Shown here: positions 7,303-13,004 of the stretch, one piece after another
How the letters are laid out: every line of letters starts with the position of its first letter
Numbering within the stretch: position 1 is the first letter of the stretch
Position numbers and translations under genes: made by a program
Notes under the pieces: generated by a model
What the model was told of the DNA's origin: nothing
Database searches by the model: none
Seen by the model: only the letters and a program-made list of their open reading frames with translations
Source: Clostridia bacterium
Lineage (GTDB): Bacteria; Bacillota; Clostridia; Oscillospirales; CAG-272
Length of the DNA stretch: 13,004 bases
Direction: 5' to 3'
Assembly (NCBI GenBank): GCA_017612495.1
Contig: JAGAFQ010000065.1
Span: 1 to 13,004, forward strand

Positions 7303-9180
7303 TCAGTCTAAAAATGCCCTGATAACAGCGTCTGAAAATGAAAATTCCGCACTTGGTTCATAATTTTTGAGTTTAGTTGTCGAAAGATCTGCATACACAT
7401 CCTCATAAAGAGGAATGCTCGGCAGAATTTGATTGTATCTTATCTGGAATTCATAAAAGAGTTCAAGCCATTTTTCACAGTCTCCGGGCGCCGTGTTTTT
7501 CATATCTTCGGCGATCTTGCAGAGTTCGGCATCATAACAATGATTGAAATTCAGCCCGATATCATCGCCGAGCGACGGAAAATAATACCAAAATGCCGGG
7601 GAGTCTGTGAAGCCGTAACCGAATGAATACATCTGATACGGCGATGATTTTTGCGAAACGTATGAAAGCAAGGTATTCAACGGCAGAGTCGTTGAATTTA
7701 TTTTAATACCGATGCTATAAGCGATCGGCAAGAGCTTTTTATATAGAAAATCGGTAAGTACGCAATCGGAATTCGCCCATTCGATAATAAGCGGAACAAG
7801 CGTGCCGTCAGCTGTCTTTTTGTATCTTACCGTGTCAACGCCCTTTTGAAAATGTCCGCCGTTATAGTTATAGTTCCAACCGTCTTTTACTATAAGTTCT
7901 TCGGCGGTTTTGAGACTTTGATCGTAAAGAGTCAGCGACTCGCCAAGTCTATCGGAAAGCTTTGAATATTCCCACATACTTTGAGAATAGAACGAATAAA
8001 CACGTGAGCCGTTTGAAGAAACGACGTCGGATGTGAGCGTTGAATACGGTATCAGATATGCAATAGCTTTTCTGACGCTTTCAGAGCCCGTTGTCTGCTG
8101 ATCGCAAGAAAACATTATCTGCGCAAAACCGCGTCTTAAATATTCGTGCGTATCAAAATCGAAAGCGTCGCTCTCTTTTGCCTCCGAAAGCGCCGTGCCG
8201 GATAATGACAAAACAAGGTCATAGCCGCGCTTCAAAAGTTTATATGACACGTCGTCGGAATATTGCAAAATCAGTTTTTCGATTTGCGGACGTGCCCCGT
8301 CATAACGGCAAAGAAAGTTTTCATTGACTGAAAGCTCCACCGAATTTTGCGCTTGATTGTATTTTTCAAATACGTACGGACCGCTTGTAACACTCGGCAA
8401 ATACGCATAACCGTCACTTGAAAATACGGTCTTATTGAGCAGAACAGATGAAAAATCACCGTCGAGATATGCGCCGTCCGATGAATCGCAGACTCGCACG
8501 CCGGGAGCTATCACGCCGATCGGCAGCGGATATACGTCAACGGATGAGAGTGAATAAAAAGTGTTATCTGCATCGTCTGAAATCGTCAGAGAAAAGATGT
8601 TTTCAGAAAGATAACGCACACCGGGATAGTAGTTTATCGCTCCCGTATGATATGATTTATAACCCAGAAATTCATAGTAATGGTTAGACTCGGCGTTTTG
8701 AAAATAATTCCATTCGCTCGATGCCAAGAGCAAGACGGTAAAAACGTAGTCGGCGGCAGTGATCTTCGTTCCGTCGGAATAATAAAGATCGTCGTTTATC
8801 ATAAACGTATAAGTCGTCGTGCCGTCGGTGTTTGAAACTGCTCTGTAAGCATTGACGGTGACGGGGTCAACGATATATTTGCCCTCTTTTGTATAGGCAA
8901 CGGTGGAATAGCCCGTTATAAGATCGAGCACGGCTTTGTCAAAAGACGTATCTTCTGATATTATGCCGTCCATGAAAATGCCGCTCGGCTTTTGTGAAAA
9001 TGCGACTTTCAAAGAGCCGCTCGCCTTTGCATCGGCAGAAGATGATAAAATCTCCGCTTGGGTAAGCGATGTATAATGCTCGGCTTCGTATGTCACATAT
9101 TGTATCTTTGAACTTTGCCGACACGAAAACAGACAGCACAGACACAAAAGCGCCAAAATAACTGCCGTTATTCTCTTCAT
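7303..9180 (-). CDS. ABC transporter substrate-binding lipoprotein, family 5 (peptide/nickel type)
   Basis: About 625 residues. The N-terminus MKRITAVILALLCLCCLFSC is a type II signal peptide ending in lipobox LFSC, so the mature protein is lipid-anchored outside the membrane. The body matches SBP_bac_5: TYTFMINDDLYYSDGTKITAADYVF is the family's signature, followed by PYVFEKYNQAQNSVELSVNENF and a later VRKAIAYLIPYSTL, typical of lobe II. Family members deliver oligopeptides, dipeptides, nickel or sugars to an ABC permease; the ligand here is not readable. No permease or ATPase gene is adjacent, so it is an orphan component. An upstream in-frame ATG at 9186 exists, but the GGAG core is only 3 nt from it and 9 nt from the ATG at 9180, so I prefer 9180. 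It ends in TGA and has its own promoter. Confidence 0.9.
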   Translation of the reverse strand: MKRITAVILALLCLCCLFSCRQSSKIQYVTYEAEHYTSLTQAEILSSSADAKASGSLKVAFSQKPSGIFMDGIISEDTSFDKAVLDLITGYSTVAYTKEGKYIVDPVTVNAYRAVSNTDGTTTYTFMINDDLYYSDGTKITAADYVFTVLLLASSEWNYFQNAESNHYYEFLGYKSYHTGAINYYPGVRYLSENIFSLTISDDADNTFYSLSSVDVYPLPIGVIAPGVRVCDSSDGAYLDGDFSSVLLNKTVFSSDGYAYLPSVTSGPYVFEKYNQAQNSVELSVNENFLCRYDGARPQIEKLILQYSDDVSYKLLKRGYDLVLSLSGTALSEAKESDAFDFDTHEYLRRGFAQIMFSCDQQTTGSESVRKAIAYLIPYSTLTSDVVSSNGSRVYSFYSQSMWEYSKLSDRLGESLTLYDQSLKTAEELIVKDGWNYNYNGGHFQKGVDTVRYKKTADGTLVPLIIEWANSDCVLTDFLYKKLLPIAYSIGIKINSTTLPLNTLLSYVSQKSSPYQMYSFGYGFTDSPAFWYYFPSLGDDIGLNFNHCYDAELCKIAEDMKNTAPGDCEKWLELFYEFQIRYNQILPSIPLYEDVYADLSTTKLKNYEPSAEFSFSDAVIRAFLD

Positions 9181-9189
9181 ATACATTCA

Positions 9190-9196
9190 CTCCTCT
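9190..9196 (-). promoter_or_regulatory. Ribosome binding site deciding the start of the solute-binding lipoprotein
   Basis: AGAGGAG on the minus strand. The spacing is 3 nt to the ATG at 9186 (too close) and 9 nt to the ATG at 9180 (workable), which supports the shorter protein beginning MKRI. Confidence 0.6.
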
Positions 9197-9223
9197 CACA
9201 GACAAGCTTACTATATATTATAT

Positions 9224-9252
9224 ATTATACATTGTTAATTAAATTATGGCAA
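9224..9252 (-). promoter_or_regulatory. Sigma-A-type promoter of the lipoprotein-lipid kinase-GH3-membrane protein operon
   Basis: On the minus strand there is TTGCCA (9247-9252), a 17-nt spacer, then TATAAT (9224-9229) in a very AT-rich stretch. The predicted transcript start near 9217 gives a leader of about 35 nt. The -35 box lies only 8 nt beyond the stop of the upstream gene, and no hairpin terminator separates them, so readthrough from upstream is possible. Confidence 0.82.
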
Positions 9253-9259
9253 TATGGAA

Positions 9260-12052
9260 TTATCTGGTTTCGTATTCAAACAGATTGGCAAACATAACGG
9301 CTATCTCGGCACGGCTGATCTCACCCGTCGGATTTATCTTGTTATTGTAGCCGCCGACGATTTTGCAATCGACAACAAGCTTGACGTTATCTTTTGCCCA
9401 ATCGGCGATTTGCAGACAGTCGTCAAAATTTTCAAAAATAGATTCGGAGCCGTCATCGATGCACAATGTGCGAGATTTTATGATATTTCCGAATACTTGC
9501 ATGACCTCCTGGCGCGTTATCGTGCTGCCCGGATCAAAGACAAGAGTGCCGTCGCTTTTGCGTTTGCCGTTCATGAATTTCGCCCTCATCACCGACATAA
9601 CGTACGGCTTTGCCCATTCGGCGATATCGTCATAGTCAGAGACCTTTATCGCATCGGAAATGACGACGCCGTCGTTCTCACCGTCTTCCGTTTCATTTTC
9701 GATATCAAGATCAAGACACATATATGATACCAAAAGCTTTGCGAATTCTGCGCGCGTCATCTTGCGGTCGGGGTAAAAATAGCGTTCTGAATCTTCTTCT
9801 ACAACACCGTCGATAAGGCCCATATCAAAGGTCTTTTCGGCATAGTCACGGCTCCAATGATCGGCATTGTCGGCAAAGGCGGGCGATTTTTCGCCCTCAC
9901 CGCAGTATATTTCAAAAGAATCGATGATGAATTCACTGTCGGTATCAGAAACGATTAAGCCATCAAGCGTGAAAGGCGCCGGAATTTCGGCGGGCATTTG
10001 CGCCCTGAAATGCTTATATCCGCCGATAAGCGAATAATCTTCAAGTTTTTCATAAGGCAATAAGACAGTCTTTTTGTCGGCATCGGTAAATCGGCAGAAA
10101 AGCGAATCATTCTCGCAGCGGCACCACAGATCAACGTATTCTACACATGAATCTATCGTGATCGCTTTTGCCGGTAAAACGTCTTTTCCGCTGACTTTAT
10201 ATGATGTGCCGTTGTGTCTGCCGTTTGCCCACTCGGCATTTTGCAAGAGCGATATATCTTCACTCGCAGAGTCAAATGATAACGGTAATATGGGAAAAAG
10301 TCCCGTGCAAACTCTTATTTTGACCGTTTCTTTTCCGCAAGTGCCGATAAACGTTTCATATATTCTTTGGTCGAGATCTGAAGAAGCGTGAAACGTGCCC
10401 TTTTTATCAAGATATCCCGTTTTTCCGCCGATAAGCACGTCATGCGGCACTTCATCTTCCAAAGTATCGGCATTTGTGTTTTCCCAGACAAACGAGCCAA
10501 GATCAAGCGAGATGGGAAAAGTGTGATAAGTCGCATTGAATTCTATTGCACTTTCGGCGCCGCGCGCCAAATAAAGACTTATATCGTCGGCGGAAATATC
10601 AAATTCATCGACGACGTTGATAAAATAGTAACCTTTAAGTTCCTTCGACTGATATTCGCATTTTGCCTCGATAATGGCAGTACCCCTTTTATCACCGCTG
10701 AAAAACATATTATCCTTGATATAACCCTCGGAATTCAGAACGTTGTAAGTTATCTTCGGGTGATTTATCGTTTTGCATTCGTTACCGAACGCATCGACTG
10801 TCTTTGCCGACAAAGTGACGCATGAGCCTCCCACGGCGGCAAAATCAAAATCGGTATTAATTTGCAGGCGTGACGGCAGCGATCTATCCTTTGCGTCGCC
10901 GATGACCAAAAAGGCGTCGGAGATCTGCCTTTCGACACCGTCGGTAGGATCATTAAGTATTACTACTTCGCCGTTTTTATAAACGGCGATCTCGGTGGAG
11001 CCGCCGCCGTCAAAAAGCATGGCATCGCTGCAACCGAGTTCAAGCAGCGCGTTGGCAAGCTCGGAAGCGGTAAGACCTATGCTGTCGGTCGTTCTGCCGT
11101 CAACGGCGAAAATAACGATCGTGCCGTCGCTTTTTTTACCGATGGCAGATCTCGGCTGACGCGAACCGGAACTCGGCTCGGCGTTATAATCGGAGGCGAG
11201 TAGGTAATTTTCAAGCAGCATATTATATCCGCCGACCGCCGTATTGACTTTGTTCCACTTTTCATCGGCGGTAATATCAAGTTTGACGGTTTGAAGCGGC
11301 TCTAAAAAATCATAATCGGCTTTATTGACAAAGTTATCGGAAACACAAATAACGAAACTGTCGTCATCGATAGCGGAATTCGTAACGCCGCTGCGAACGT
11401 CGGTCACAATGCCCGTTACGGTCGTGCCGATCTTAAAATCGCCCTCGGTTATATGAACGACTATTTCGGTCGAGCTTTCGGCAGTGCGCGTAGATTTGGC
11501 ATAATCAGATGAAAGCACGTATGCACCGTATTGTGTGGGATATTTATTGAAGAGCGTAGTCACAGCGGAATTGCCGTTTGCATCGGATATTACAAGCGAT
11601 ATATCGGGCACTCCGAAAAAGCTTTCATCCTCACAAATCGCAAATACGGGAAAACCGGTAGCGGTGGTGATGAGCCTGCCGTCGGCGATGACGGCGGACA
11701 TGGGAATGCCCGTTTGCAGACTGAAAAAGTCAGCATTTATGCCGGCTACAGCAATATTATTATCATCGGTATTAGCTTTGATCAAGCTTGACAGCGTATC
11801 TCTGCCGATAAGCTTTGAGCCGTATGCTATTTGTATATCGGCAGGAGAATCGGGTGCTATCTCGACCCAATAAGCCTGCCTTTTGCCGTCCCTATTCTCG
11901 AAATATGCAGTTTTTTGGTTGACTCCCGTATAAATGGTATCTATTGCGGCATACCAGCTCTCGCCGAGTGTTTCGTATGTAAACGCAAAGATGCTCGGCG
12001 TGAGCGCAAAAATCAGTGCGATCGTCAAAACGACGGATAAAAGTTTTTTCAT
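9260..12052 (-). CDS. Secreted phosphodiester glycosidase (NAGPA-like) with three SLH domains
   Basis: A 930-residue exported protein. Residues 1-23 form a Sec signal peptide (MKKLLSVVLTIALIFALTPSIFA). Residues about 60-390 are a NAGPA/DUF2233-type phosphodiester glycosidase domain: GINADFF at 104-110, RSAIGKKSDG at 301-310, VDGR at 317-320 and the hallmark FDGGGST at 347-353. Animal members uncover mannose-6-phosphate by removing GlcNAc; bacterial members are thought to act on phosphodiester-linked sugars of cell-surface or foreign glycans. Residues about 390-500 look like beta-sandwich (Ig-like) repeats, and 560-720 a carbohydrate-binding-like region; both are tentative. Three SLH domains close the protein (about 726-780, 804-860, 874-930; TRAEFAKLL, TRQEVMQVF, SRAEIAVMF), expected to anchor it to pyruvylated wall polymer. 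It starts 19 nt after the addA stop; GGAG lies 12 nt before the ATG, a rather long gap, so translation may be modest. Confidence 0.93.
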   Translation of the reverse strand: MKKLLSVVLTIALIFALTPSIFAFTYETLGESWYAAIDTIYTGVNQKTAYFENRDGKRQAYWVEIAPDSPADIQIAYGSKLIGRDTLSSLIKANTDDNNIAVAGINADFFSLQTGIPMSAVIADGRLITTATGFPVFAICEDESFFGVPDISLVISDANGNSAVTTLFNKYPTQYGAYVLSSDYAKSTRTAESSTEIVVHITEGDFKIGTTVTGIVTDVRSGVTNSAIDDDSFVICVSDNFVNKADYDFLEPLQTVKLDITADEKWNKVNTAVGGYNMLLENYLLASDYNAEPSSGSRQPRSAIGKKSDGTIVIFAVDGRTTDSIGLTASELANALLELGCSDAMLFDGGGSTEIAVYKNGEVVILNDPTDGVERQISDAFLVIGDAKDRSLPSRLQINTDFDFAAVGGSCVTLSAKTVDAFGNECKTINHPKITYNVLNSEGYIKDNMFFSGDKRGTAIIEAKCEYQSKELKGYYFINVVDEFDISADDISLYLARGAESAIEFNATYHTFPISLDLGSFVWENTNADTLEDEVPHDVLIGGKTGYLDKKGTFHASSDLDQRIYETFIGTCGKETVKIRVCTGLFPILPLSFDSASEDISLLQNAEWANGRHNGTSYKVSGKDVLPAKAITIDSCVEYVDLWCRCENDSLFCRFTDADKKTVLLPYEKLEDYSLIGGYKHFRAQMPAEIPAPFTLDGLIVSDTDSEFIIDSFEIYCGEGEKSPAFADNADHWSRDYAEKTFDMGLIDGVVEEDSERYFYPDRKMTRAEFAKLLVSYMCLDLDIENETEDGENDGVVISDAIKVSDYDDIAEWAKPYVMSVMRAKFMNGKRKSDGTLVFDPGSTITRQEVMQVFGNIIKSRTLCIDDGSESIFENFDDCLQIADWAKDNVKLVVDCKIVGGYNNKINPTGEISRAEIAVMFANLFEYETR

Positions 12053-12071
12053 AGTTACAGTTTTCTCCGAT

Positions 12072-13004
12072 TTAATCGTTAAAGTTTACGGGAATCGACA
12101 TACCAAGTGAGAATGAGTATATAAAAAGTTTTTCAACTTCCATTTTGCTGATCTTTTCAACGGCTATTTTATAATATCTTAACTGATTTTTATGTCGATC
12201 GATGAGGATATTCTTGCATTTTTCAACGTCTTGTGCATCAGACTTTGAAAAATGGTCCGTTTTGTAGTCCACTATCGTTATTTTTCCGTTCTCATTCTCA
12301 TAAAAACAGTCGATAACACCTTGAATAAGCACTTGATGCCCGCTCATAACGTTTTTCTTTTCACAATTTCGGGACAAAGTGTCGGCGGGTAAAAAGAAAT
12401 TGAAGCGTTTTTCGCGCCAAACGTTCTTTGAGTTGATAATTTCTTTATAAAGCAGTGATTTTGAGAACTCATAAACGGCATTTTCATCAACGAGCTCCGC
12501 CATTTCACGCGGCAAAAACTGATGCTTTGTCAAGCGCTCTTTCTCGGATTTCACATCAGTTGCGATCTTTGTCAAATCGCAAAATTGCATGAACGTGTGA
12601 GTAGCCGTGCCGTTATCGGCGGCGGTCGGCTCGGGATTTCCGATGAATGACGGCTTTTGTCTTAAAATACGTTCAAATGCCGCGGCGTCGATCGTTTCAT
12701 CTTCGCCGTCTTCATCGTCCAAAACACCCGGGTAAATTCTTGATACCGCCATTTTAGCGGGAATATCAAGCCCTTGAGCATTCGGATATTCAAAGTCGAT
12801 GTTTTTCTGCGCCTTGGCAATAAATTCGATGGGAACGTCAATTTTCGGCAACACAGGGCTCTTATCGGGCTGATAAAAAGATCCGTTTGGCGGTTCTTTT
12901 CCGACTTTGATCTCAAAAAACGATTTATCGTCATGATCCGAAATCGCAAGTTTTATCAAGTCAAAAGGAGTGTTTGCAGATCAAATCGCGTTTTGGCTTA
13001 CAAA
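12072..13004 (-). pseudogene. addA: AddA C-terminal nuclease region (gene continues past window), interrupted by an in-frame TGA
   Basis: The open stretch 12959-12072 encodes 295 residues that match only the C-terminal end of AddA, the helicase-nuclease subunit that processes double-strand breaks with AddB. Visible: NGTATHTFMQF with the nuclease His (about 121), NFFLPAD, VLIQGVIDCFYENENGK with Asp217, IVDYKTD with Asp231 and Lys233, and HKNQLRYYKIAVE (the Gln-Tyr motif). The PD-(D/E)XK residues are thus intact. The nominal start is a TTG without a ribosome site and is probably not a real initiation point. In the same frame upstream lies TGA (12981-12983), and the residues after it, SANTPFDLIKLAIS, still look like AddA (compare the usual A-(N/S)-x-x-x-D-x-(I/L)). 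The codon before TGA is ATT, and CGA to TGA would be a single transition. Either a nonsense-mutated gene, a sequence error, or an unusual split; the helicase part lies outside the window. Confidence 0.72.

Noticed and set aside
9211..9230. AT-rich TATATATTATATATTATA stretch as a repeat or origin element
   Set aside because: It is accounted for by the -10 region of the lipoprotein promoter. There are no DnaA-box clusters or longer repeats nearby.
9254..9727. Plus-strand open frame of 157 codons opposite the SLH region
   Set aside because: It is a shadow of the strongly supported SLH-coding strand, with no promoter, ribosome site or recognisable domain.
12957..12959. TTG at 12959 as the true start of an independent 295-residue nuclease
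   Set aside because: There is no ribosome site at a proper distance, and the family-like sequence continues upstream of the TTG (SANTPFD). It is better read as the tail of addA.

Overview
The window looks like a chromosomal segment of a Gram-positive, low-to-moderate GC anaerobe of the Clostridia type, possibly an uncultured gut or fermenter lineage. The signs are an AddA-type (AddAB) recombination nuclease, an SLH-anchored surface protein, two lipoproteins with type II signal peptides, acetate kinase, strong AGGAGG-like ribosome binding sites and sigma-A promoters with 17-nt spacers. The species-level guess is inference only.

Layout. (1) 1-1740, minus strand: acetate kinase (ackA) followed by a cyclophilin-type peptidyl-prolyl isomerase lipoprotein that runs off the left edge. 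(2) 1741-1940: a 200-bp divergent control region with one good promoter in each direction and a 16-bp palindrome in the ackA leader. (3) 1941-3167, plus strand: an M29 (AmpS-type) metallo-aminopeptidase, closed by a perfect 14-bp hairpin terminator. A second hairpin at 3315-3347 faces the convergent minus-strand operon. (4) 9252 down to 3375, minus strand: an apparent operon with its own promoter. It encodes an orphan family-5 solute-binding lipoprotein, a YegS/DagK-type lipid kinase, a GH3 beta-glucosidase of the circularly permuted type (C-terminal domain first, barrel last), and a small polytopic membrane protein whose start overlaps the GH3 stop. The GH3 gene is broken by two one-base frameshifts and one in-frame TGA, and also has a Trp-to-Arg change beside its nucleophile. 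(5) 13004 down to 9260, minus strand: the C-terminal nuclease region of AddA, followed 19 nt later by a secreted phosphodiester-glycosidase (NAGPA-like) protein with three C-terminal SLH domains.

The genes do not form one obvious pathway. They cover acetate/ATP metabolism, cytosolic peptide trimming, glycoside use, lipid phosphorylation, DNA repair and cell-surface glycan processing. I see no CRISPR array, tRNA, rRNA, IS element or phage gene. I do not see a convincing new system. The most unusual features are the decaying permuted GH3 gene, a second in-frame TGA in a conserved context in addA, and the ackA leader palindrome.
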